From positions 1-64,000 of the forward strand of contig NZ_JADEUF010000006.1 in the NCBI RefSeq assembly GCF_015163655.1: DNA of 64,000 nt, written 5' to 3'. The stretch comes from Xenorhabdus griffiniae (GTDB lineage Bacteria > Pseudomonadota > Gammaproteobacteria > Enterobacterales > Enterobacteriaceae). Both the position numbers and the translations under genes were made by a program. Shown in pieces: positions 8,413 through 16,947 of this stretch (positions are counted from its first letter, which is position 1; each line of letters starts with the position of its first letter). Below the pieces are notes generated by a model, which searched no databases, was not told the origin of the DNA, and was given only the letters and a program-made list of their open reading frames with translations.

Positions 8413-9542
8413 TGAATCTGACACCTGGGGGCAACGCCTCTGTCCCCAATCAAACACTGACTGTGCGGGTTCTATCGGGTTCAGCCGTTGATGTTTCTGC
8501 TTTCCGTTTGTATGCCGATGGCAAAGTGAAAGGCGATCCAGATATGGTGTTCTACGGTCAACCGATCAATGATGACAACACCATCCGCCTGACTGGTGGC
8601 AACATCAATACCTCATTCAGTGTCAATTTGCCTGCCTTGAGCCAGGATGTCCAAAAAGTTGCGTTCACCGCGACTTGCGACGGTAACCAAACGATTTCCA
8701 ATCTGCGCAACCTTTCCATTCAGGTTGAACTGAACAGCAGCGTGATTTTACAGGGGAATGTTGAAGTACAAGGCCGTCCAGAGGCAGCCTTGATCCTCGG
8801 CGAACTGTATCGCCGCAACGGTGAATGGAAATTCCGTTTTATTGCCCAAGGTTTTAATGGCGGTCTCAAGCCACTGGCTGAACATTTTGGCGTCGATATT
8901 ATTGATGATGAGCCAGCACCAAATACCGTTAATTTGAGTAAGGTTTCTCTGACCAAAGAGAAACCGACTATCAGCCTTAACAAACGTGACAACTACGGTG
9001 AAATTCGCATCAATCTGAACTGGAGTCAAAACGCCTCTTCCTCCTCAAGAGGTCTATTGCAAGGCATGTTCGGTGCAAACAAAAACGTGGATTTGGATCT
9101 CGGTGCATTCGTTCGACTGCAAGATGGAGAGAAAGACGTTATACAAGCACTGGGGAATCGCTTTGGCAATTACCGTTATGAACCGTATGTAGAATTACAA
9201 GGGGATGATCGCACCGGTCAAGTTCGTGATGGTGAATGGCTTCACGTCAATGGGTTTGAATGGAAAAACATCCGTGAAGTTTTGATCTACGCCTTTATCT
9301 ACGAGGGCGTACCTAGCTGGGACAAAACCGACGGTATAGTCACAATTTATGTCCCTGATCAGCCCCCGATTGAAACGCGGATGACAGAAGGCAACAACCA
9401 CAAAAGCATGTGTGCCATTGCCCGCCTGGTCAATGAAAACGGCGCTATCAAAGCAGAACGCATCAATCAATACTTTAGCGGGCATAAAGAGATGGACAGG
9501 GCGTTTGGCTGGGGTTTTAGCTGGACAGCCGGCAAGAAATAA
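8412..9542 (+). CDS. terA: TerA, tellurium resistance protein
   Basis: A 376-residue protein with two TerD-like modules. The first, about 1-165, has DVSAFRLYADGKVKGDPDM and LILGELYRRNGEWKFRFIAQ; the second, about 185-376, has the lysine-rich link NLSKVSLTKEKPTISL and then LDLGAFVRLQDGEKDVIQA. This order is that of TerA. Its start overlaps the terZ stop (TAATG), which indicates coupling. terB follows after 31 nt. Confidence 0.95.
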   Translation: MNLTPGGNASVPNQTLTVRVLSGSAVDVSAFRLYADGKVKGDPDMVFYGQPINDDNTIRLTGGNINTSFSVNLPALSQDVQKVAFTATCDGNQTISNLRNLSIQVELNSSVILQGNVEVQGRPEAALILGELYRRNGEWKFRFIAQGFNGGLKPLAEHFGVDIIDDEPAPNTVNLSKVSLTKEKPTISLNKRDNYGEIRINLNWSQNASSSSRGLLQGMFGANKNVDLDLGAFVRLQDGEKDVIQALGNRFGNYRYEPYVELQGDDRTGQVRDGEWLHVNGFEWKNIREVLIYAFIYEGVPSWDKTDGIVTIYVPDQPPIETRMTEGNNHKSMCAIARLVNENGAIKAERINQYFSGHKEMDRAFGWGFSWTAGKK

Positions 9543-9573
9543 CTCTCTATTTTACCAATAAGCGGAGGGACTA

Positions 9574-10029
9574 ATGTCCTTTTTAAACAAAATCAAATCA
9601 GCGTTCAACGCAGGCCGCGAAGAACTCACCACCCAAGTTAGTCGTTTCAAGAACAGAAAGTTCATGGAAGGTACGGTAGCAGTATGTGCACACGTTGCCA
9701 TGGCAAGTGACGGCGTCAGCTCAGAAGAAAAGCAGAAAATGATCGGATTCATCAAAAACTCTCCTGAACTGAAAGTGTTCGATACCTCTGAGATTATCGA
9801 ATTCTTTAACAAACTGGTTAGCAGCTACGAGTTTGATGCTGACATTGGCAAAGGTGAGGCTATGAAATTCATTATGGCTCTGAAACAGCAGCCGGAAGCG
9901 GCACAACTTGCTTTGCGCGTCGGAATTGCCGTCGCCAAGAGTGATGGTGACTTTGATAACAACGAAAAACAGGCTGCCCGTGAAATTTGCTTAGCCCTTG
10001 GCTTTGCACCGACTGATTTTGAACTGTAA
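9574..10029 (+). CDS. terB: TerB, tellurite resistance protein
   Basis: A 151-residue all-helical protein of the TerB family. The motif ASDGVSSEEKQKMIGF at about 48-63 and the paired KSDGDFDNNEKQAAREIC near the C-terminus contain the conserved acidic residues thought to bind metal. Length equals the usual 151 residues. AGCGGAGGGACTA places a strong ribosome-binding site in front of the ATG. TerB is described as forming a membrane-associated complex with TerC. Confidence 0.95.
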   Translation: MSFLNKIKSAFNAGREELTTQVSRFKNRKFMEGTVAVCAHVAMASDGVSSEEKQKMIGFIKNSPELKVFDTSEIIEFFNKLVSSYEFDADIGKGEAMKFIMALKQQPEAAQLALRVGIAVAKSDGDFDNNEKQAAREICLALGFAPTDFEL

Positions 10030-10055
10030 TCGCAGATATTTAAGAGGCTTACTTC

Positions 10056-11084
10056 ATGGTATCCACGCACATTGGTTTTCCGATGGAAACCGTTGCTGTA
10101 TTTATTATTCTGTCGGTTGGTGCGCTCTTTATCGACCTCTTTATGCATCGTCATGATAAGCCGATTTCGCTGCGCAGTGCCGCTCTTTGGTCTATTTTCT
10201 GGATCGCAATTGCCTTTGTTTTCGCAGGCTTCCTGTATGTCCATCACGGCGCAGAAGCAGCGAGTCTGTTTGTCACAGGCTATGCGCTGGAAAAAGTTCT
10301 TTCCGTCGATAACCTGTTTGTCATCATGGCGATTTTCTCCTGGTTCGCTGTTCCAGATCGCTATCGCCACCGAGTTCTGTATTGGGGAATTATCGGCGCG
10401 ATTGTCTTCCGTGGTATTTTCGTTGCCATTGGGACAAGCCTGCTGGCACTTGGGCCGTGGGTTGAAATCATATTTGCGGTTATCGTTGGCTGGACAGCGG
10501 TCATGATGCTGAAAAGCGGTGATGATGACGATGAAATCGAAGACTATTCACAGCACCTTGCCTACCGTCTGGTGAAGCGTTTCTTCCCGATCTGGCCGAA
10601 ACTGCGTGGCCATGCTTTTGTACTGAACCCAAAAGAAGTGGATCAGGAATTGGCTAAACCAGAAAACGCCGATGTGAAAGTCGGTCGGGCGGGCAAAGCT
10701 GCACTTTATGCTACGCCACTGATGCTGTGCCTGGCAGTAGTCGAACTGTCTGACGTGATGTTTGCCTTTGACTCTGTACCCGCGGTGATTGCAGTCAGTC
10801 GGGAACCATTAATTGTGTACAGCGCCATGATGTTTGCTATCTTGGGTCTGCGCACGCTCTACTTTGTGCTTGAAGCATTGAAAAAGTATCTGGTGCATTT
10901 GGAAAAGGCGGTGATCGTTTTACTGTTCTTTATTGCCATCAAACTAGGTTTAAATGCTTCCGAGCATATATTCCACCACGGTTATTCAATTTCAGCTACA
11001 AGTAGCTTATTTGTGGTGATTGGCGTACTGGCAGCCGGTATTCTTGCCAGCCTGCTGTTCCCACAAAAAGAAAATGCACGCTAA
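10056..11084 (+). CDS. terC: TerC, integral membrane metal-related protein
   Basis: A 342-residue inner-membrane protein with about nine hydrophobic segments. The conserved acidic membrane motifs are visible: KVLSVDNLFVIMAIFSWF at about 87-104 and VVELSDVMFAFDSVPAVIA in the second half, plus the cytoplasmic loop KSGDDDDEIEDYSQ. The family is linked to metal ion handling and to metalation of exported proteins. It follows terB by 26 nt and precedes terD by 50 nt in the same operon. Confidence 0.95.
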   Translation: MVSTHIGFPMETVAVFIILSVGALFIDLFMHRHDKPISLRSAALWSIFWIAIAFVFAGFLYVHHGAEAASLFVTGYALEKVLSVDNLFVIMAIFSWFAVPDRYRHRVLYWGIIGAIVFRGIFVAIGTSLLALGPWVEIIFAVIVGWTAVMMLKSGDDDDEIEDYSQHLAYRLVKRFFPIWPKLRGHAFVLNPKEVDQELAKPENADVKVGRAGKAALYATPLMLCLAVVELSDVMFAFDSVPAVIAVSREPLIVYSAMMFAILGLRTLYFVLEALKKYLVHLEKAVIVLLFFIAIKLGLNASEHIFHHGYSISATSSLFVVIGVLAAGILASLLFPQKENAR

Positions 11085-11134
11085 ATCCGTAAAATCTAAG
11101 TAACTAATACGACGTAATAAGTGAGGAAATAACA

Positions 11135-11713
11135 ATGGGTGTATCTCTTTCTAAAGGCGGTAACGTTTCTCTGAGCAAAGAAGCGCCAAGCATGAAAAAC
11201 GTTCTGATCGGTCTCGGCTGGGACGCTCGTGCTACTGACGGACAAGACTTTGACCTGGATGCCTCAGCTTTCTTGCTGGCAGCAAACGGCAAAGTACGTG
11301 GTGATGCAGATTTCATTTTCTACAACAATCTGAAATCGGCTGACGGCTCCATCATGCACACTGGCGACAACCGTACCGGTGAAGGGGATGGTGATGACGA
11401 ATCACTGAAAATCAAACTGGATCAAGTTCCTGCTGACGTAGAAAAAGTGGTGTTTGTAGTGACTATCCATGACGCACAAACTCGTCGCCAGAGCTTCGGT
11501 CAAGTTTCCGGTGCCTTCATCCGTCTGGTTAACGATGACACACAAGTTGAAGTGGCGCGCTACGACCTGACTGAAGATGCGTCTACCGAAACCGCTATGC
11601 TATTTGGTGAACTGTATCGCCACAATGCAGAATGGAAATTCCGCGCAGTAGGCCAGGGTTATGCTGGTGGTTTGGCTTCTGTTTGTGCCCAGTATGGTAT
11701 TAATGCTGCTTAA
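11135..11713 (+). CDS. terD: TerD, tellurium resistance/stress protein
   Basis: A 192-residue protein matching TerD over its whole length. It starts [20 protein letters not shown], has [20 protein letters not shown] and the calcium-site segment [20 protein letters not shown], and ends [10 protein letters not shown]. It is TerD and not TerE: TerE reads SVFLVGEDGKV in the equivalent place. terE, normally next, is absent; three hairpins follow instead. Confidence 0.95.
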   Translation: MGVSLSKGGNVSLSKEAPSMKNVLIGLGWDARATDGQDFDLDASAFLLAANGKVRGDADFIFYNNLKSADGSIMHTGDNRTGEGDGDDESLKIKLDQVPADVEKVVFVVTIHDAQTRRQSFGQVSGAFIRLVNDDTQVEVARYDLTEDASTETAMLFGELYRHNAEWKFRAVGQGYAGGLASVCAQYGINAA

Positions 11714-11796
11714 TTTGGATGTGATCCAATTAAGCATTTCAGTGTACATGCACTGAAACTAAAAGCCCTGCGTAATAATAACGACAGGGCTTTTTT
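11710..11796 (+). terminator. triple hairpin ending the terZABCD operon
   Basis: Three consecutive stem-loops follow terD: an imperfect TTAATTTGGAT/ATCCAATTAA stem at 11710-11733, TTTCAGTG/CACTGAAA at 11737-11758, and AAAAGCCCTG/CAGGGCTTTT at 11761-11790 followed by a T-run to 11796. The last is a classical intrinsic terminator. Confidence 0.85.
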
Positions 11797-12023
11797 GTTG
11801 CCTGTCCATATAGTGGCAACAAGGTTAAATTAACCTGAATTCTGTTTAAGTCATCATTGGAAAATTTTCTTCTGAGTAGAAAACTTTCAGTGATATTCAG
11901 GGCGACTTTGGGTAGTTCGAACACCTGATTCCGATAGGTATGTGTTTCATTCAGCACGACATACCCACCACAAATGGCACAACATTCATCGCCCACTGTG
12001 ATTAAAAGTTGGGATGAATTCAT
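11739..12023 (-). pseudogene. fragment resembling the zinc-finger region of an IS66-like transposase
   Basis: The frame encodes CCAICGGYVVLNETHTYRNQ followed by VFELPKVALNITE. This has the form of the zinc finger plus (H)QVFELPxxxxxVTE stretch that lies near the start of IS66-type transposases. The second pair of zinc ligands expected after ITE is missing, and the frame runs on into the terD terminator, so it is a decayed fragment and not a working gene. The family assignment is from pattern memory and could be wrong. Confidence 0.35.
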
Positions 12024-12348
12024 TACATTTTCTCTCTCCAGAGCTGTTTTCGGCGTTCACCAAAATTTTGTTTCCAGAACAAGCTTCTCGTCAATTTCTT
12101 ATCGAGAATTCAAGTTATCTATCAAATTGGCTACATCTTGATTTGATGAAAACAACCATCAAAAGCTCTTTAATAAGCTCATTATCAAAAACGCAGATAC
12201 GTTTTGATGGGCTAGGCTACAAATTTTTGATTTATTCTACTAACCTCCTTGACGCACGCGTCGCAAATTTTTTTAATATGTTAACGTAATCCTCTTTGGT
12301 TTACGTAAGAAGCCATATAATTTAAACCAAACTAAGATGGAACTCTGT
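12024..12348. other. intergenic stretch between the transposase fragment and hcp
   Basis: A frame of 91 codons (12014-12289, plus strand) crosses this region but has no recognisable protein content and no ribosome-binding site, so I do not call it. The end of the region presumably carries the hcp promoter and the ribosome-binding site GATGGAAC. Confidence 0.3.
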
Positions 12349-12828
12349 ATGTCACACATGATCTATTTAACCTTAAACGGTAAGAAGCAAGGCTTAATAT
12401 CGGCAGGTTGTTCTACTCTCGATTCCATAGGAAACCGATATCAAAAAGGACACGAAGACCAAATTCAAGTATTAGGCCTAACACATTCGATGACTAGAAA
12501 TCAAAACGTCAGCCATCACCCAATACAATTCATAAAGCCAATAGATAAGTCGTCTCCATTATTGTCTATATCAATAGATACTAATGAGTCACTAAATGGA
12601 AGCTTTATTTTCTACAGAACAAGCCAAGCTGGACAACTAGAATTTTTCTATGAATTGAAGATTACAGAAGCTACAATTGCTGACATATCATGTACTTATC
12701 CAAACTCAATTAATAACAATGAGCAAATACCATATGAGAAAGTACTTCTTAATTACAAATCAATATCATGGAACCATGTAACAGCTGGAACATCCGCGTA
12801 TAGCATATGGGATGACAGGGTTTATTAA
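12349..12828 (+). CDS. Hcp-family type VI secretion tube protein (orphan)
   Basis: About 159 residues. MSHMIYLTLNGKKQGLISAG, then SIGNRYQKGHEDQIQV and NVSHHPIQFIKPIDKSSPLL, match the Hcp class found with type VI secretion systems of enterobacteria. The C-terminus WNHVTAGTSAYSIWDD is also typical. The ATG at 12349 follows GATGGAAC and is preferred to an in-frame start four codons earlier. No other type VI gene (tssB, tssC, vgrG) is in the window, so this is an orphan hcp that may carry or recruit a neighbouring effector. A second, broken hcp tail lies 235 nt downstream. Confidence 0.85.
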   Translation: MSHMIYLTLNGKKQGLISAGCSTLDSIGNRYQKGHEDQIQVLGLTHSMTRNQNVSHHPIQFIKPIDKSSPLLSISIDTNESLNGSFIFYRTSQAGQLEFFYELKITEATIADISCTYPNSINNNEQIPYEKVLLNYKSISWNHVTAGTSAYSIWDDRVY

Positions 12829-12858
12829 AAATAATATAACCAAGCATATATAATATAT

Positions 12859-12978
12859 ATCCGACATTCTGAACTGCATTAATAATTTACTGTTTTCATA
12901 AAGAGTGAATGTGAGAATAAAATTCACACAAACGCTTAAATATCAAATTATTACAGATATAGCTGCGGAATGTCGGAT
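12859..12978. repeat. 11-bp inverted repeat bounding a 120-bp AT-rich insert after hcp
   Basis: ATCCGACATTC at 12859-12869 and GAATGTCGGAT at 12968-12978 are perfect inverted copies enclosing about 98 bp of AT-rich sequence. This could be a very small non-autonomous element or the stem of a long hairpin. No duplicated target is obvious. Confidence 0.4.
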
Positions 12979-13063
12979 TTATGGTGAACAAAATATTCCT
13001 CGATTCTAACATCGAATCCAGGCACCAAGAGAAATAAAAAAACTATATCTACGGTAAAATATT

Positions 13064-13137
13064 TATGAAGCCAATAGATAAGTTATCGCAGCCATGGAAT
13101 CATGTAACCACAGGAATATCCATGTATAGCATATGCT
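13064..13137 (+). pseudogene. scar of a second hcp gene
   Basis: The plus strand reads KPIDKLS, then PWNHVTTGISMYSI. These are two separate parts of Hcp (compare KPIDKSSPLL and SWNHVTAGTSAYSIWDD in the intact gene), now fused by a deletion of the middle of the gene. The nucleotide match to 12532-12560 and 12765-12815 is high. The scar ends where the opposing small membrane gene ends. Confidence 0.7.
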
Positions 13138-13361
13138 TATTTTTTTTTAGATTTAGGCTTAAATGCAAAATAAGCAGTAAATGAAAGAGCAACAATGATA
13201 CCTAACACAGTTAACGATCCAACATGATTTGGGAAAACAAAATACGCAAAAATCATCCAAACAAAAACACATCCCCATGGAAGATAAGACCATATGATGT
13301 AAGAATAAACATCCCTAAGAAATGACATGATTGTTCTTCTTAACCACCCGTTACTAAACAT
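13137..13361 (-). CDS. Small membrane protein in the hcp-linked cassette
   Basis: A 74-residue protein with two hydrophobic segments, about residues 22-43 and 49-67, and a lysine-rich end KPKSKKK. GAGGG lies upstream of the ATG at 13361. It starts 10 nt after the 261-codon frame and is probably co-transcribed with it. I do not recognise the family. Its small membrane character and its place next to a possible effector would suit an immunity protein, but nothing in the sequence proves that. Confidence 0.55.
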   Translation of the reverse strand: MFSNGWLRRTIMSFLRDVYSYIIWSYLPWGCVFVWMIFAYFVFPNHVGSLTVLGIIVALSFTAYFAFKPKSKKK

Positions 13362-13371
13362 ATCTTAACCC

Positions 13372-14142
13372 TCACTCATAACCAATAATGTCCATGATAG
13401 ACACATAAACATCATCTACACTACTCCCTTTACCTTTTTGAATGACAGAAATACCTTTTTTAAATAGTGGTTCAAAAATAAAATACAACATTTCAATATT
13501 ACTAGCATATAAAGACCAATATAAAGTAGGACACTCTCTTTTTAATTTACTAGCAGATACAGCGGCCTTATCAACATAGCCATAAATTTGAAAACCAAAA
13601 GTAATAGCCATTCCCATTTTTCTAAAACCTTCTCTAATAAATGCCTTATTAATCACCGCTATATAAATAGTTTCGGTTATGGCAGACATAATAGCGTTTT
13701 TCGTCGCCCCTGATGTTGCAATCTTAGATCCAAAATAAAGCATTATGCTAGAAGAACGAACTAATTTTTCATGAAGATCATTTAAAAAAGGCTCATCATG
13801 CGCATGAGGTTCCAATAATTTATCCATATAAATTTCAGCAAATTTTCTTATAACATTATTCTCAAAAATACCTCCATCAATTACCGCACCAATAGCGTCA
13901 ATCATCCTCTTGTCTTCTTTATTTATTCGCTGATTAACATCCTCATAACCCTCAAAAAAATATGAGGTCCGCCATAAAAGCCTTTGCCCTCCTTTTCCTA
14001 TATTTCGTACCGTGTCCTTTGCAACATCACGTACCCCATTTATCGCATGCTCTAACCTTAAAGCAAAATCACCCTGAGCTTCCCTTAAAATTCTTTGCGC
14101 TTCCAGTATGGCATTTTCATGCCCTCTACTATCAAATTCCAT
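13372..14142 (-). CDS. Unknown helical protein with membrane-prone centre, hcp-linked cassette
   Basis: About 256 residues from the ATG at 14142; a TTG five codons upstream is less likely. The first 60 residues are charged and helical (ENAILEAQRILREAQGDFAL). The middle (SIMLYFGSKIATSGATKNAI and following, then MGMAITFGFQIYGYVDKAA) contains hydrophobic helices with small residues, as in pore-forming or membrane-associated proteins. No catalytic motif is seen. The gene is the second of three co-directional genes convergent with the orphan hcp, so a type VI effector role is possible. This is unproven. Confidence 0.6.
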   Translation of the reverse strand: MEFDSRGHENAILEAQRILREAQGDFALRLEHAINGVRDVAKDTVRNIGKGGQRLLWRTSYFFEGYEDVNQRINKEDKRMIDAIGAVIDGGIFENNVIRKFAEIYMDKLLEPHAHDEPFLNDLHEKLVRSSSIMLYFGSKIATSGATKNAIMSAITETIYIAVINKAFIREGFRKMGMAITFGFQIYGYVDKAAVSASKLKRECPTLYWSLYASNIEMLYFIFEPLFKKGISVIQKGKGSSVDDVYVSIMDIIGYE

Positions 14143-14153
14143 ATATACCCCAA

Positions 14154-14354
14154 TCAATGTTTAATTAAATTTTCTTCGAACTTTAATACCAATGTTCTTC
14201 CATCTGAAATACGCATATTAATCATCTCAGTTTGGGTTATTGATAACAGCCGAAAACAGAACATCATCATCACCGCCAGTTTGTCTTCGTCTATAGCCTG
14301 ACTATTGACTAATATTTTTGTTATTTCCTGCATCAATGCTTCTTTATCATCCAT
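14154..14354 (-). CDS. Small unknown protein, first gene of the hcp-linked cassette
   Basis: About 66 residues from MDDKEALMQEITKIL, chosen because GGTGTGG precedes this ATG; an in-frame start 13 codons upstream (14393) lacks a ribosome-binding site. It is mostly helical with a hydrophobic centre (AVMMMFCFRLLSIT). Its stop is 12 nt before the next start. No family recognised; its small size would fit a chaperone or adaptor for the neighbouring protein. Confidence 0.5.
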   Translation of the reverse strand: MDDKEALMQEITKILVNSQAIDEDKLAVMMMFCFRLLSITQTEMINMRISDGRTLVLKFEENLIKH

Positions 14355-14553
14355 ACCACACCAATATATTTTATTAAGTAGACACCTAAACATAACATGT
14401 TTATATAGAAAAGACCTATGTTAATCAAATGACAATAACACTATGAAATTAAATAAACCCCATTCATAAGGATTAAAATGATCATGATTTCACGGTCACA
14501 TATCCAATTTGTTGTTTTTTATGTAAAATACCCACTTTTTATAAGGAAATGAG

Positions 14554-15165
14554 ATGACAACTGTAGAAGTGAAGTGTCGATTTTGTCAACAAACTGAATC
14601 GGTAAGAAAACATGGCACAGGCCAAGGTGAACGTCAGCGTTATCATTGCCTATCCTGACGTCGCACTTTTCGGCTTGATTATGCCTATCGCGCTTGCCAG
14701 GCGGTCATAAAAGAACACGTTGTGGATCTTGCCATGAATAATGCAAGTATCCGTGTACGGCACGGGCACTGCATATCAGTATTAATGCCGTCGTTCGTGT
14801 TTAAAAAAATTTGAGGCGAATGATGGAAACCGGTAACTAAAATCATAAGGTGCAAATAGGGGAGTCCATATAAAAGTCGGTTCTAAAGATTGCACAGGCA
14901 ATCGAGAAGTGATGGCAAGACAGGTCGGACCGTGATCAGGAAACTCTGGTGTCATGCAAGCGCTTATAGCGCGCCGAAATGATAAGAGCCTGGTCAGCGA
15001 ATTCCATCAGGGACAGAGGCGACGGCCTCAACTAAAGTCCGGATGTATGGCTGCAATCTTAACCGGGTTCTGGTCATGACAAACGATTGTATGGCAAACA
15101 AGGGGCGTTCATGTATGCATGACAAAACTATCGGGACTTTTATCGAAATAGAATATTACCTTTAA
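14554..15165 (+). mobile_element. degenerate IS1-family element (insA/insB remnants)
   Basis: From 14554 the frame reads VEVKCRFCQQTESVRKHGTG and then GERQRYHCLS, the zinc-finger start of InsA, interrupted by TGA where a cysteine is expected. It continues RRTFRLDYAYRACQAVIKEH and then loses frame near 14755 by a single-base deletion, with another near 14800. The far end reads HDKTIGTFIEIEYYL and a stop at 15163-15165, which corresponds to the InsB C-terminus (HDKVIGHYLNIKHYQ type). The centre is heavily mutated. The element cannot transpose by itself. Confidence 0.85.
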
Positions 15166-15503
15166 AGCCAATCAACAAATTAAATGCGTGCCTAATTTAT
15201 CAAAAACCATTTTACTGAAATAGGTACAAAAACCAATACAATATAATTGTCCATAAATATAAAAACATAGACTACCCCAAAAGCCACATATTAAATTTTT
15301 CACCCCTATTTTTAATATCACAGAAAATCGCATAATTATTTATCGAGTTATTTTTTTGCTCTAACATTAGAGATGTATTTCAAAATGGATAAATATCCAG
15401 TTATTTTTTGCGAGTTGCTTCGCAAAGAGCGACATTACTGATGGCATATTAGCCAACTAACCGTTAGGGTAGATATTGATTATCAACAATGAATACTATT
15501 TAG
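15166..15503. other. AT-rich intergenic region between IS1 remnant and symE-like gene
   Basis: No gene or clear hairpin is seen. If the downstream gene is a true SymE, an antisense RNA to its leader could be encoded near the end of this stretch, but I cannot identify one. Confidence 0.3.
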
Positions 15504-15941
15504 ATGAAAAACACGTATGAATTCGCGGTGCAGTGCGGACAAAATGCTGATAGAGTATCGCAGTATATCCATAACACAAGGAATGTCCAAATGAGCCTTC
15601 ATGTTTCATTTCGCTATTCTGACATTGGCTTCCCTGAATTAATACTGAACGGCAGTGCACTCAGCGATGCTGGATTTACCGCAAATGAATTATTTCATAT
15701 CTCACAGTTTTCCAATGGCGTTATTATTTCTCTTGTTGATCCTCACACAGATTTAACCAGTTTAATTAACGAAGTGGAAAATAACCCATACCAAGGAATT
15801 GATAATATTCGTGAAAATGGGGATCTTTACATTGCGGGGGACTGGCTAACCATCAGCAATTTAGTGGAACAACCTATTAGCATTGAAATACAACCTGATA
15901 AAATTATTCTAAAACCGAAATTGATGGAAATATTAGCATAA
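15504..15941 (+). CDS. SymE-like protein (type I toxin family, AbrB-type fold)
   Basis: A 145-residue protein. The segment SLHVSFRYSDIGFPELILNG, then SDAGFTANELFHISQFSNGV and IISLVD (about residues 31-80), follows the SymE pattern of YASRYPDYxxIPxIxLKG, WLEAAGF, and a short strand ending in LTA-like residues. SymE of E. coli is an SOS-induced toxin held down by the antisense RNA SymR and has an AbrB-like fold. Here there is a 30-residue N-terminal extension and a C-terminal tail (DNIRENGDLYIAGDWLTISN) not found in E. coli SymE, so the role may differ. It is a single gene behind the IS1 remnant. Confidence 0.5.
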   Translation: MKNTYEFAVQCGQNADRVSQYIHNTRNVQMSLHVSFRYSDIGFPELILNGSALSDAGFTANELFHISQFSNGVIISLVDPHTDLTSLINEVENNPYQGIDNIRENGDLYIAGDWLTISNLVEQPISIEIQPDKIILKPKLMEILA

Positions 15942-16069
15942 AATCATGTATCACGATAAAAATAGCTTTCCATTAATTAGCCGGAAAGAAATATTAAGAA
16001 GAATTCCGGCTTTTATATTATCTGATATTAAATACCATCTGATTTAAACAGCACTTTGGACTCTATAGA

Positions 16070-16816
16070 CTATTTTCCACCAGCCAAATCAATAAAATTG
16101 CCTGTAACATACGACGATTCATCAGATAGCAGCCATGCAATGGCCTGAGCAACTTCTTCCGGTTGTCCACCCCGTTTCATAGGCAAAGAATCTTTGATCC
16201 TTTCAACGCGTTCAGGCTCTCCACCATCGGCATGCATTTCGGTATAGATGAATCCAGGGCGCACAGCATTTACCCTGATCCCCTGCGCAGCCACCTCTTG
16301 CGCCAACCCAATTGTCAGTGTATCAATGGCCCCTTTTGATGCCGCATAATCAACGTATTCATGGGGAGAACCTAGTCGAGCGGCAGCGGATGAAACATTG
16401 ACGATGACACCACCTTGTCCACCATGACGCAAAGCCATTCTTTTAACCGCTTCACGCGCACAGAGAAAGGCGCCAGTGACATTAGTGGCAAAAATTTCAT
16501 TTAGCCTCTCTGCCGTCAACTGTTCAATGGTGGCTTGAGGCTTTAAGATCCCAGCATTATTCACTAGTCCAAAAATATACCCCAACTCTTTTTCCGCTCT
16601 TTGGAACAGTGCTATCACTTGCTTTTCATCCGCAATATCCACCTGAACCGCAATTGCTGACTGCCCAAGAGCACGGATCATATCCACCACTTCATAAGCA
16701 CTGTCTCTGCGGTTACGATAGCCAATGCAGATATGGTGCCCCTGTTTCGCCAAGCAAATTGCTGTGGCCTTACCGATGCCACGGGAACCACCAGTAATGA
16801 TCGTTACTTTTTTCAC
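16070..16816 (-). CDS. ygfF: YgfF-like short-chain dehydrogenase/reductase
   Basis: About 248 residues counted from the GTG at 16816 (VKKVTIITGGSRGIGKATA). The glycine-rich NAD(P) motif TGGSRGIG, the NNAG motif at about 86-89, the catalytic serine in VNVSSAAARLG and the YxxxK pair in YVDYAASKGAID are all present. The C-terminus (GGQPEEVAQAIAWLLSDESS, then YVTGNFIDLAGGK) matches E. coli YgfF almost residue for residue. An in-frame ATG 19 codons upstream would give an N-terminal extension that the family lacks. The substrate is unknown. It is convergent with the symE-like gene. Confidence 0.8.
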   Translation of the reverse strand: MKKVTIITGGSRGIGKATAICLAKQGHHICIGYRNRRDSAYEVVDMIRALGQSAIAVQVDIADEKQVIALFQRAEKELGYIFGLVNNAGILKPQATIEQLTAERLNEIFATNVTGAFLCAREAVKRMALRHGGQGGVIVNVSSAAARLGSPHEYVDYAASKGAIDTLTIGLAQEVAAQGIRVNAVRPGFIYTEMHADGGEPERVERIKDSLPMKRGGQPEEVAQAIAWLLSDESSYVTGNFIDLAGGK

Positions 16817-16947
16817 AATGCCATCCCATATTCGATTTGCGTTATTTTTTAACTCGTTATGTAAAATTTGCAATCATAACATTCAAAACTATACTCCAAA
16901 CTGCAAGAGTCGATTTCGAGTTTCAGTACTCTAATCAGAGGAACTAT

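Noticed and set aside
11135-11713. Possibility that the last gene of the ter operon is terE
   Set aside because: The internal sequence [15 protein letters not shown] and the end CAQYGINAA are those of TerD; TerE differs in these places.
12014-12289. 91-codon plus-strand frame between the transposase fragment and hcp
   Set aside because: No ribosome-binding site, no recognisable motif, and overlap with the divergent fragment.
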